DNA of 64,000 nt, from positions 124,001 to 188,000 of the forward strand of contig JAFEVB010000023.1 in assembly GCA_032629725.1 (NCBI GenBank), written 5' to 3'. Below are positions 25,387 through 35,230 of this stretch, one piece after another (the stretch's first letter is position 1; every line of letters begins with the position of its first letter). The DNA is from Gremmenia infestans. Taxonomy: Eukaryota > Ascomycota > Leotiomycetes > Helotiales > Hamatocanthoscyphaceae. The notes under the pieces were generated by a model. It made no database searches. It worked only from the letters and a program-made list of their open reading frames with translations, and was not told the DNA's origin. The translations under genes were made by a program, and so were the position numbers.

Positions 25387-25551
25387 ATGGCTGTCCCCAA
25401 CTACTGTCCCCACGCTTTCCAGATGTTGAAGTCCGAGTCAACATTGATCCAATGGGTCTGCTCGATGTGCCACTCTGGCCCCCACTGGTACATCTTCGAA
25501 TGCAGGTATTGCAAGCTCAAGACTTGCAGACCATGCACCAACAAAGTCTAA
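25387..25551 (+). CDS. 54-aa Cys/His-rich microprotein (probable zinc-binding), function unknown
   Basis: A small protein with no signal peptide or membrane segment. Cys at residues 7, 25, 28, 39, 42, 47 and 50 and His at 9, 29 and 33 form CxH, CxxCH, CxxC and CxxC pairs (WVCSMCHSGPHW, FECRYC, KTCRPC), as in zinc-ribbon-like knuckles. Three aromatic residues cluster in GPHWYIF. The start context (ACCGAAATGG) is good for a fungus, and the leader is C/A-rich. The frame stays open upstream to about 25102 without another ATG. I recall similar 50-60-aa proteins as conserved hypotheticals in filamentous ascomycetes, but could not search. It stands alone, about 5.9 kb from VIP1 and 4.6 kb from the next intact gene, so it probably has long untranslated or regulatory flanks. 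Confidence 0.7.
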   Translation: MAVPNYCPHAFQMLKSESTLIQWVCSMCHSGPHWYIFECRYCKLKTCRPCTNKV

Positions 25552-27939
25552 ATCGGCATGGCTAGTTTGTCTGCTGCGTTCGTTCGTCTTGGTACGTCGT
25601 GTCCTCTTGCCTCGCTGCAATCACCCACCCGCCTACCGACCCGCAAACGCGTGGTGTTCGGGGGAGAATATGATCAGTTGTATTGTACATATCATACACG
25701 ATGTATTCGTTTTGTCGTTGGGTGGTGGTGTTGGTGGTGGAGGGGCAATCCGCCCCCAAAAGAAGTACATGACAGTCACTAACCTCAGCCTTCTCAGCAT
25801 CTCGGCTTCCTTGATCATACCACTTTCGGCCGGCACAGCGTCTGTCTCGCCTTGTCGGCGTTGAAGAAGGCAGTGCTCGGATTAGGATGTGACCGCCTTC
25901 TTCTTGTCGGTATCTGGGGAGTTCTTCCACCAACAACCCAACTCAAGTCGTTTGTCCATGACATGGCTCTTGCACCTGTCTCGTGTGCGTGCGGCTTGCA
26001 TGATGCAGGCAGGCAGGTAAGACATGGCGGCCTATGGGTCGTACAGACCGTTGGCGCCGCCTGCACGGTCGATCTGTCTTAGCGAAGCTTATTCTCCGAA
26101 CTCACTCGTCCTTTGATCTTATTTCATTTCAGCTTCAGGACAAACCGGATCAGACCAGCATACAAACGACGACTTATCGGTTTTCGATTTTCAGCTTTCG
26201 ACTTTTATCTTTCGTGCTACTCGACCTGTACAAGCTCTCTTACGATGTTACGACGGATCAACTACTGTTTCTTTTTATTGTTCTGTTTCCTTGGTGTGTT
26301 TGGTTTGTCGACGAACAAACGACAGTTGTAATAACGATCTTTCCTACTGTTACTGTCAGACTCCCCCTGTTTAAGAAAAAAAAACTCCGGTGGCAAGACT
26401 CTTTTGTTAGACATACCTTTGCTCGCGCAAAGAGGCGTTTTTTTATCGTGTTGTGATTCTGGAGTTACGGAACGGCTATAATTCTGGCTCCGATTTGTTT
26501 TCGTCTGGAGGAAATGAATGAATGGATGGGCAACCTTTGTAAACAAGCAGGCAGACAGAAGTGAGAATGGATGGATGTTGCGTTGAAAACTTTTCTATAT
26601 CTATATGCTAGCTATACCTCACCTACCTATGTACCTGAGCTAGGGAATAATAGCAACTTCCCTCTCCTGAATTATGGTTTTCTCTCTAGTGACTCGTTGT
26701 CTCTCGAGCGACAAAGATCACCACTCAACACCCTAACTATCCTCTACTTTCCTCTACCTTCCTTTCCCAAAATCCCACCTGGCCACTCACTCACTACCTA
26801 CCTACCTACCTACCTAGCACACACGCAAGCCCGACGTCAAAAACAAACTCTCCTTCCTCTCCTCTCTCCTCTCCTCTCCCGTCCCGCTCCCTCCCTTCCC
26901 TTCCCTCGCACCGCACGCATCCAAGCCTTCTATTTGCCTTCCACCATTCCACAACTTAAGCTTACTCACTCCAGCGCATCATGCAGTGTACCCCGGCGCT
27001 GTCCTCTGTACAACCAGCGCTCAGGTACAGTACCACCCACCACTAGCAACGCCCGTTGCCGTATTCTGTGGTACGATACTAGGTACCTAAGTAAAGAAAG
27101 GGTTTCTAGAAGGCGGGATGGAAGGGGTGGAGGGAGGAAGGTGGGAAGGTGGGAAGGTGGTCTAGAAGCCTGGGTTGATGATGGCGTGCTATGCAACAAG
27201 GTACTACCTACCTTACTGTAAGAGCTAGCTGGCTAAGGTAGCCTTGGGGTTGCAAGCGTAGGTGATCTTGGGTTACACGGTGGAGATGCTGGGGGCCGTG
27301 ACGTGCTCAGCCTTATGGCGTCGCATGGCGTGGCGTGATGGACGGGATGATGGGGGTGGGATACGTGGATCTAGAGCTTGCGGGGGTGGGATGGGGGGAG
27401 ATGAGGGGGAGATTCAGGAGGGAGTATGCGGTAGAGTAGAGTAGAGTAGAGTGGAGTGGAGTGGGAGTGGAGAGGCAAGGCAAGGCTGGGGCTTTTACAC
27501 ACCGGGTTTGATATTTTGGGGCCGGTCTTGTGATGGATGGATTGATGGTGCATTGGGCGTGCGGGCAGGAATGAGGGAGACAGACTGCCTCTGTTCTGTC
27601 TGCTCATGTTATCTGTCAGTAGAGTGGGAAGGATGTTGTTTCGACCTCGTGCTAGCCTAGATATTTTTACACCTACTGTAGCATGTTGTCATCAGGGTCG
27701 GAAAAGATGCGAAGTATTCTGACAATCGAGTCGAGCAAGCTTGAATTTCAGTTGATATGTACCTATCTCTATATTAGCTATGAATGATGAAGATCCTACT
27801 TCCGGGCTATGGAGCTAGAAAGTGTCCCGAAGAAAGATGGAGACGTCGGGGTACTCCAACTTCGCAAGTCGGGGGTGGGGTATCACTTCATCTACTAATG
27901 GTTAGTTGAATACTTCCTGCACAAGTACCAGGACTCACT
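25552..27939. other. Gene-poor region, middle part (2.4 kb)
   Basis: No supported gene. The first 900 bases may be the 3' untranslated region of the microprotein gene. A (CTAC)n tract lies at about 26794-26816, CT-rich runs at 26845-26910, GGAAGGTGG repeats near 27137-27160, and (AGAGT)n/(GGAGT)n repeats near 27430-27465. The palindrome TAGGTACCTA is at 27080-27089. Confidence 0.5.
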
Positions 27940-28483
27940 TTAGAAAGTATGCTCATCGATCCTCTTGCTAACGACCAATTTATTTCCAATCTTGATATCT
28001 GCGTCCGTTGAAGGAAAGCTATACCGCTCGAAAACATGACTCCATTTACTCCCCTCATCGACCCTCCGACCCCGCATCATTTTCTACATCAACGTCTCAC
28101 TGTCCCCTTCTCGCATCCTGTCCTTTTCAAACTCCACATCCGTACTAGCACACCTGGCGCAGTTGGTTGCGAGAATGATACGCGTCCCAGTCATTGTAAT
28201 GTGAGCTCGGCCCATAAACCCCCATTCCACACCTCCAGCCCGTCAACGGTGTTTGATCTCAGGGTGGCTCCCACGACATGTCCTTCTATGTTTCGTTTGG
28301 TGCGGGCTGTAGGGGGATGTACGAGTATCATCGAATGAGAGTAATGACTTGAGCGTTGAGATTCGTAGCTGGTAGGTAAGGAGATGCCCGGTAAAGCCTT
28401 GATGGGGTAGAGGCAAAGCTGCGATGCGATTAGTACTACATGGAAAGATGGAGAAGGAGAGACGATACTTGGGTGATCTTCAT
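27940..28483 (-). pseudogene. Decayed MOSC-domain protein gene
   Basis: Relic of a gene for a MOSC-domain protein of the mARC/molybdenum cofactor sulfurase type. Reading down the minus strand, ATG 28483-28481 gives MKITQ. A plausible intron follows (GTATCG...TACTAAT...GCAG), and then LCLYPIKALPGIS, the usual opening of the N-terminal MOSC beta-barrel. A drifting segment reaches DGLEVWNGGLWAELT. A frame change near 28195-28210 leads into TGTRIILATNCARCASTD, which carries the conserved Cys region. An in-frame TAG at 28086-28084 interrupts the next part, after which KMMRGRRVDEGSKW, HVFERYSF and VVSKRIDEHTF follow to TAA 27942-27940. The relic is about half the normal family length, so an internal deletion is also likely. 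It shows no dense C-to-T pattern, so simple decay is more likely than repeat-induced mutation. Confidence 0.7.
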
Positions 28484-30162
28484 AACACAGACTGACTGCT
28501 ACGTAGATCTTTCATTGGGGATAGTCATGACAACGCTGACATCTTTAAGCCATATTACAATATTTGTAGGGTGATGGAAGGTCCAGAATGAGGGGTCATT
28601 CTACGTAGCTCTAAGTTGCATGTAAAGAAGCACTTGCCAGGCGAATAGTCCCGTGGGCCAAGGAAATAGTTCGTAATTGAGGCATTGCGCTTCAAAATCA
28701 GCAAATGCACCGGGAGAGGTGGTTCAAGAGGCGACGAGTTGTGATAAAGCTTAGGAGTTGCGGTTGAGTTGCATCGATCACAACGGGAAATAGCCACGTG
28801 GTTCGGAGTATACAAGACCCCGCATCTTGTGTAACAGTACAGATTCCTCTCCGCCTAGGTCTTCATATACTGCAAGCCTCGTCTTTATAGCACGTCAAAC
28901 AGGAGAGCCAATTCGTCTGGGGTTTGGGAGTTGAAAATTGCCAAGCAAGCGATAAATAAATCCAAAATGAATACTCTCCTTCTCACATGGCAAGTCACGA
29001 AAATCCTCAATATATCTAGAACCTTCTATTTAGTTTACAGCTTTATTTTCCCCCTTAACTGCTATCCTGAAAAAAGGAAACCAGTACATGCCTAAGGTAC
29101 CTTAGCAATCATATGTAAACAAGCACAAGAAGCTCTGATAGCCTCGCTTGTGCCCCCTTACCATGCCTAAGCGAGCCCCTTGATGGTAAATACCTACCCA
29201 GGCACCTAGCAGTGGGCGGCTGATTTAACATACGCTGCCTTTCTAGGCTCTGAACGCCGCTAAATATGCCTAGCCATAGTATCATTATAACTCGACTAGC
29301 AATCTTTTCACAGGCTTGTAGGATCAGCCCGTATTCCTCTAGGTACCTATAGTTGAGCTCTCATCCACAACGCTAGTTTTCACTCTCCACTGTTCTTTGA
29401 TGGTGTATAGGTAGACTTCTCTTCAAATATCTCCTAGGGGGGCATCTGCGCATCCGTATAGTACTCCAGATCCATATCATCGGCCAACACGTTCGTTCTC
29501 CTCATCCACACATAGCTACTCTACTAAACACTACTAAACCAAAGCCAAAGCCTACCCCCAATACCCTAGAACAGAGAAACATGTACCAGCACTTCAGAAC
29601 AACCTGCGCCTGCGGTCATCTTGTTCGCAAATAGCCTAGAGCAGGAAGCTAGTAGAGGCGGAAGAGGGACGGATAACAGCAGTTATGAATGAGCTATATA
29701 GCTCTGTGAATGATCTGGGTGCTTTTGGATGGAAGAAGTGATACTGTAGATTAGGGGAGTGTAGAAGAGAGGACTGGATACTATGAGTATTTATAGGATA
29801 GTATTTGCCTATAAGCGAAGTGAAGTCTTTTCTCTCCTCATTCTCGTCTTGATGTATAAGGTCTTGTATAAGTCGTTCAACAAAATCGATTGTCTGGAAA
29901 TTCCAAGAATCAACGTAAAGTGAATGAGGTTATGTTACTGTATGCTGGTTGACATGGCTTACCTGTCCATCCATCCACCTTCCATTATTCAATGAATGAA
30001 TGATTCACGCTCCCCTCAATTGCCTGTAAATCGCATAGCCCTATTCATCCTCTCCCCACATCCCCAACCCACCTCCCCACAACTCCCTCCTTAACCCCAC
30101 CTCCTCAACCCCACCTCCACAACAACAACCACAACCGCTCATTCCAGTCACAGTCGCTCACC
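28484..30162. other. Gene-poor region, right part (1.7 kb)
   Basis: No supported gene. A minus-strand frame at 28815-28555 has no recognised motif and might be further debris of the MOSC gene. Palindromes CTAAGGTACCTTAG (29092-29105) and TAGGTACCTA (29340-29349) occur here. The last 150 bases are a C/A-rich leader (ACCCCACCTCC, CAACAACAACC) in front of the gene at 30163. Confidence 0.5.
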
Positions 30163-30423
30163 ATGTGTCAACACTACACCAGCACCTACGCCTGCGGCGA
30201 CACAGTCTCCGAATGGGTTACCTGCACGCGCGCGACCGTGAAAGAAGTGCGCGCGACATGCATCTACAACAATATCAACGCCGCGACAACGACATCCCGG
30301 CGTCTCGCTGGCGATTGTGCGGGGTGCAAGGTATTGAAAGCTAGGCCGAAAGTTATTGTAGCTGAGACGGTCTGTGTACAGGCGGAGGGGAACGCGGCGT
30401 ATAGTAGCCCGGTTTATGATTAG
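30163..30423 (+). CDS. 86-aa Cys-rich hypothetical protein with MC...YACG start
   Basis: The function is unknown. Cys occurs at residues 2, 11, 21, 33, 52, 55 and 71. The opening MCQHYTSTYACG resembles a group of small fungal proteins beginning MCxxx(x)YxCG, and a CAGC pair (52-55) follows; the set could bind a metal. There is no signal peptide, so it is not a typical secreted effector. It has a C/A-rich leader with a good start context (CTCACCATGTG), which supports a real gene. It converges on the SH3/zinc-cluster gene with 191 bases between the stop codons. Confidence 0.65.
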   Translation: MCQHYTSTYACGDTVSEWVTCTRATVKEVRATCIYNNINAATTTSRRLAGDCAGCKVLKARPKVIVAETVCVQAEGNAAYSSPVYD

Positions 30424-30614
30424 ATGGGTGGAATTAATGAGAGGTGTGGTGGATGATGAATGGGGGGAGTAGATATGGTTGTAGAGCGGGTATTGGGAAA
30501 ATGCGGATGGGTTGGAATATTGGGTTCTTGGATACTTGGGAAGTAGGGATAATTTGAGGATTATTTTTAAGTATTGAGGTATTTCGGGGAAGTGAGTGAC
30601 CTGACCTGACTTGT

Positions 30615-31707
30615 CTATATTGCAGCATCCTTCATTGCTTCTTCAATCTCGTCTCTATCGACAATCTCCCATTCATCTACTCGACTACTCAAAGCTTCAA
30701 GTTCCAGGGCCAGCTCATGCGGATCATTCGCGTCTGCTGTTTTGGCTGATGACTCGTGCTGTGTTTCCGGTGCTGGACTTCCTAGAGATGTTTTCTCTCG
30801 GCAATAATAACATACTGCGTTGCTTGTACAAGGCCATCCTTCGGCGCACGGGAATACATACGAGCAGGGTTCGAGCACATCCGGGGCTGGTGGAGAAGAT
30901 CGGTCCTGCTCTCTTCCACCTGCTAATCGGACGATGTCTCGTGATGTACCATATAGGCACTCAACGCCCCTTTCCCGACAACAAGAACATCCTGACTCGA
31001 TCTGGTCACACCTAGTCTTGGTCGATTTGCACGGCATGCAGGCGGTCGAAGGATCCAGATCTTCCCGCTCCATGAATCCTGGGGGCCGCCAATCAGGCTT
31101 GTAGTAGAATCTCGGGAACCTCTCCACGCATCCAATGCCGTTCTTCTTGCAGCCATCGCACAGCGGCTCGGAGCTGGGCTGTATGTCTTTCGCTCGGCAC
31201 GCAATGCAAATGCCCTGTTTGTCCCATCCACCCTTTACATATAACGCTTTGCCGACATCAATCATGCATGTGCAGAGGAGGCCGTGCTCGGTACAGCGAC
31301 CGCAGACGTCAGAGTCGAGCTTGCATTCCACGCCAGCTGTCTTGCACGCATCGCAGGGCTGGCCGACAAGCGGGTTGGGTGGTTCCCAGGGGCCAGAGAG
31401 GGGTGGTGCGGGGAAGACTTCGAGGTAAGCAGAGGGCGCCCAGCCTAAACCTGCTTCTGTTTGGACGAGACTCCAGCCTAAAGATCGTCAGTTGTAGACT
31501 TCTGTGAATTGTTGGAGAGAGCGACAGACCATGTGTATCGCCTCCTGTGACTAGAAGTACATGGCCCTTTTTGATGCTAACTTCATGTTGGTTGTGTGCC
31601 ACGAAATCGAATAACGCGCGATGTGTTTCACGGCAGGGTCGTTTTGGCGGGCCGACTGGCGGTAACGGCGGGTTGGTGTTTTTGGGAGCTGAACTTGAAA
31701 AGTCCAT
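30615..31707 (-). CDS. SH3 domain protein with tandem Zn(II)2Cys6-type clusters
   Basis: A 346-aa protein from exons 31707-31530 and 31477-30615; the 52-nt intron splits a Gly codon inside the SH3 domain and restores frame. Residues 28-82 read as an SH3 fold: ALFDF for ALYDY, Gly-Trp at 60-61, then GWAPSAYLEVF. Cluster 1 is C101, C104, C111, C118, C121, C128, and cluster 3 is C206, C209, C216, C223, C226, C233. Both match CX2CX6CX6CX2CX6C exactly, as in fungal binuclear zinc-cluster domains. Cluster 2 (C150, C153, C166, C169, C176) has Pro160 where the third Cys should be. A fourth Cys group (264-285) is more degenerate. The C-terminus is acidic and helical (about 312-342). Zn2Cys6 domains normally occur once, as DNA-binding modules. 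Several in a row behind an SH3 domain suggest a protein-interaction or RNA/DNA-binding adaptor, which is inference. An earlier in-frame ATG at 31899 is less likely as start. Confidence 0.8.
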
Positions 31708-32229
31708 TGTACTTAATCCTGGAGGGTACCAAAAGTGACTTGGAAGACAAAATCGAGTGCGTTGTTGGAGGATTTGCGCGAGGATAGCTATCTGGATGGA
31801 AACGGTGGAGTGCGGGGTCTTTCTTATGTTGGCTGTTGGTAACTGCTGCCTGCCTGTCTGCCGCTGATAGCAAGGATACTGTAGGGCCCAGCTGACCACC
31901 AGACATACAATACGGAAGAGAATCAGGAGATAAGGACGGAGAGTTTGTTTGTCTGTGATGCGTATTAGAGCATCACTATGCGCGCAAGCAGACTATCTGC
32001 CCCAGGGGTCCGACACCTGCTCCATATTGAACAGCATTTGCTGGCTTCCAGGACTCGGTGATTTGGCTTACAAGCTATCCGGATGAATACCTAGGTAGCT
32101 ACCCCACGTTCTGTCTTCGAAATGCCATTGTCACTGCCGTTGTCAGGAGGTGTGTATAGCGTAGAAGTTTTGCTGGCAGCTCAACTGGGAGACTTTAATT
32201 ACGTAAGAACGGTTCATTATTGAGGCTGA
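31708..32229. other. Promoter side of SH3/zinc-cluster gene, up to the AT-rich relic
   Basis: About 520 bases without a gene. It contains TACCTAGGTA at 32088-32097. Composition changes sharply to very A/T-rich after about 32230. Confidence 0.5.
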
Positions 32230-33460
32230 CGTTCTACAGTGTAGATTGATACAATTAAAAACTATTATTAGAGAAAGATGTCTATTGGGATAATAGTACT
32301 GCATCCCGACCTTTTTAATTATATAATCTTGCGTAGCTTAGTTAGGAAAGAGGCATAACCTTTTTGCTAGTTAATACTACTATAAATAATAGGCAATATT
32401 AACTAGTATTAAGTCTACTATATAGTATAGAGAAGTAATTATAGATATTAATGTCTATAATACTAATACTAATTAGTAATTAATTTTATAGTTACTTATA
32501 AAGTAGTAAGATCTTAGAGAAAAAATAGAAAAGATAGTAGTTATATATATAGAAAAGTTCTACTACTAGTTTTCCTATATTAGAGAATAGTGATAATAAG
32601 GTCTAAATAATGCGCTAGGTATATAAAGAGGCTCTATAAATTTAATAAATATCTTAAAAGTTATATTTAAGAGCTTCTAGATATATAAAAAGGTTCTAAA
32701 GTCTACTAGATTATAAGATAATTTAGATACTTTAAAAAATATAAAGATATTTAAACTAATATTTTTTAGTTCAAATAAGTTTATATAAAAGCTATTATAA
32801 AAAAAGAAGTAATATATATATTAAAAAAAGCTACTATTTAATATTATATTTAGCAGATAAATAAAAAGCTATATTTATAAAGTTTAAAGCTAAAACCTAT
32901 AATCTAAAAGTAATAGCCGCAAAATATAATATATTTCTAGCTAAGATAGAAAAAGTATTAAAGCTAATAAGCTTTAATAATAAGAATAAAAGCATATATA
33001 AATAATATATAACTATTAAAATAAAAATAAATATTTATAAAAGTAATAGTAAAAATTTATTTAGATATATTACTTTAGTACTAAATTTAATAAAGCAAAT
33101 AGTAAAAAAAGCAGTTTCTTTTATAAATAAAGTACTAGCGCTAAATTCTTATTAGATATTAAAGATAATTTCTAAATTATCTTATATTATATTTATTTTT
33201 AAAAGCTAATACTAAAAGAAGCAATTTTAGAATATTATACTAGATAGTAGAGCTGCTAGCATATTAATATTAAAAGAAGTATAAGTAAATGTTTTATAGA
33301 AGCTATTTTTAGATATTTAAATTAATAAATATATTAAAAGTATACAATTTATTTAAAAAATTAAAAAAAAGCTTTACTTTTTTATGAGAAACAATTTTAG
33401 TATCTATACTAGTAGAACTAATTACTTTTTATATAGTTCTTATTTTTTGAAAAAATGAAA
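32230..33460. mobile_element. AT-rich block, probable RIP-mutated retrotransposon relic
   Basis: About 1.2 kb of extremely A/T-rich DNA, dominated by TA, TTA, TAT and AAA words, with remaining G and C mostly in AGCT/CTAG contexts. All frames are full of stops, as expected after repeat-induced point mutation (C to T on both strands). At about 33241-33265 one frame reads ILDSRAAS, resembling the D-S-G-A active-site motif of retroelement proteases with Gly (GGA) changed to Arg (AGA), the kind of G-to-A change that RIP produces. No terminal repeats or target-site duplication are visible. The element family is uncertain. Confidence 0.6.
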
Positions 33461-33537
33461 CCCCCCTTTGCCAGTCTCAAGACACATGTTATCAAACCTC
33501 TTCATATCGCAACCTGAATAACACCCAAGCATCCACA

Positions 33538-34198
33538 ATGCCGATACGCAGGCTATCAACGGCGTCCGGCGGCGGCTTTGCAGCACACTCCTATGTTGAT
33601 CTTTGGCCCGGCGAAACTTTTGCTACTATCAACGTTCCAGCATGTAACACAGTCTGGGGCGGCGAGCCATCTCTTGTGTGGGACGTTTATGATCCTCATG
33701 CCCTTCTGTATTATGGAGATTATCTTTTGTTTGACTACCCAGGACTCGCAATCCAATACTGCCTCGCCCCCAATCTATTAAGAATTTCAGAACCTTGAAT
33801 AACATGCCTTCGGGCTATTGCTAGAGCATAGATTAGTAGGTACATCCAATTCTGACATGCCGCAGGTCCTTCGCACGGGTGAATATGGAGGCACGCTTGT
33901 TGCAGGACCCAATGGTATCAGATGTGGCGACAAATTAACTTGGGCCATCGACGATTTCAAGAATGTTCCTCATAGAAATGGCCGTCCCGATCCGACGAAC
34001 CTCATTAAGGACACCGATGAGCTTACGAAGAAATACAAACGCCGGGTTATGGCTGAGATGAAGAAAGCGGACGATGCTTATGCAGCTTGGCAAAGCTATA
34101 CTCTTGAGGAGACGGAGCTTTACGTTGAGAATGATGAGGAGTCTGGTGGTATTTTGCTTGAGCCTCATACGAGTCTCTTGCAGAGGTGGATGGGATGA
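33538..34198 (+). CDS. Hypothetical protein, gene structure unresolved (possibly broken)
   Basis: Two adjacent open segments look coding but are in different frames. The first is 33538-33798 (MPIRRLSTASGGGF..., with VDLWPGETFATINVP and VWDVYDPHALLYYG). The second is open from 33802 to TGA 34196-34198 (VLRTGEYGGTLVAGPNG, then a charged KKYKRRVMAEMKKADDAY region). A phase-0 intron ending at CTGACATGCCGCAG (34-nt region before 33863), with a donor such as GTGTGG or GTTTAT near 33675-33690, would join them, but no donor is strong. Alternatively a frameshift has broken the gene, which sits directly beside the RIP-like block. No family is recognised. Confidence 0.4.
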
Positions 34199-35230
34199 GG
34201 AGAAATCAAGGCGCAGGGTGGGAAGATGCCTTCACTTTCCCTTTGTCAGCTCGGTAGATGGAACGAACTTACGCACACAATAGAAATAACGCGATCTGAG
34301 GCTTTCGGATGGATGGATAGAGGAGGAGAAACCGTCAAAGCTGGCTAGTCGGAAGTGGCGAGGAAAGAGTTCAGAAAGACGAGCCTTAAGTTTCTTTGGA
34401 AATGAATTTTACTGGCCACAATTGGAAAATTCCTGCTTCGTGATCTCTAAAGCATTAAATTGACTTCATTTGGCGAGTTTACGTCTACTGAATGTACATA
34501 TAATCATGGCTGTAGAGTCTACCAAACTCATGAACAAATTATAAGAACAAATTTCCTGCTGAAGTGTAACTTCTTAGGCTTGTTTTTAAAAGGAATGCTA
34601 TGAGTGTTAACTATGTTAAACAAGCTGGATTAGGTCACCCATCCGTACAAATTTGCAAGCGTAAGGTATTAACTATATCAACTTTTTATCACGCGATGTT
34701 CGTGCGAGTAGATATACCCCTTTTATCTCGCTTAGCCGTTTCAGGGCTGTAACTAACGGCTTATTCAGACAACGGGCCCTTACGACATTTTCCTGTATAG
34801 TTTCTTGAAAAGTGAAATAGAGATCTTCAACTGTCTCATTAACCTCAATGAGTTCAGAGCCTTTAAGTTAATAGATGTGCTATGATCTATGCTGCCCGTT
34901 AAATTTGACAAAGAAAATGCGGGGTCGTCGCTTAGCAAAAAGGGGTCCAAAGCTAGAATATTGTCTTCAAATATAATAGATTCAATATACTACCACCGTA
35001 TACATGTTCTTTACACGATCGGTGTGTATTCACACTGTACTCCAGTAGCTTAGACTACTCGAAGTATTGCGGTCGGACTTGTCAGGTGGCACCGCGTGCA
35101 AAAAACGACGCTAGTTGCATCCAGCTGGTCTAAAGCTATAAATTCTGGTTCAACCAATTCAAAATACTTCTTAAACATCATCATCTCCAACTCCAGGTCT
35201 TCATTTTCCCACCTCACAATATTTCACAAC
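34199..35230. other. Intergenic, about 1 kb
   Basis: Moderately A/T-rich. No gene is seen. The last 60 bases are a C/A-rich leader for the phosphatase gene. Confidence 0.5.

Noticed and set aside
26794..26816. CTAC repeats considered as a CRISPR or telomere-like array
   Set aside because: A simple tetranucleotide microsatellite without spacers or telomere sequence; CRISPR is not expected in a fungal nucleus.
28036..28338. Plus-strand 100-codon frame in the gene-poor region
   Set aside because: The opposite strand carries recognisable MOSC-domain remnants, so this is their shadow.
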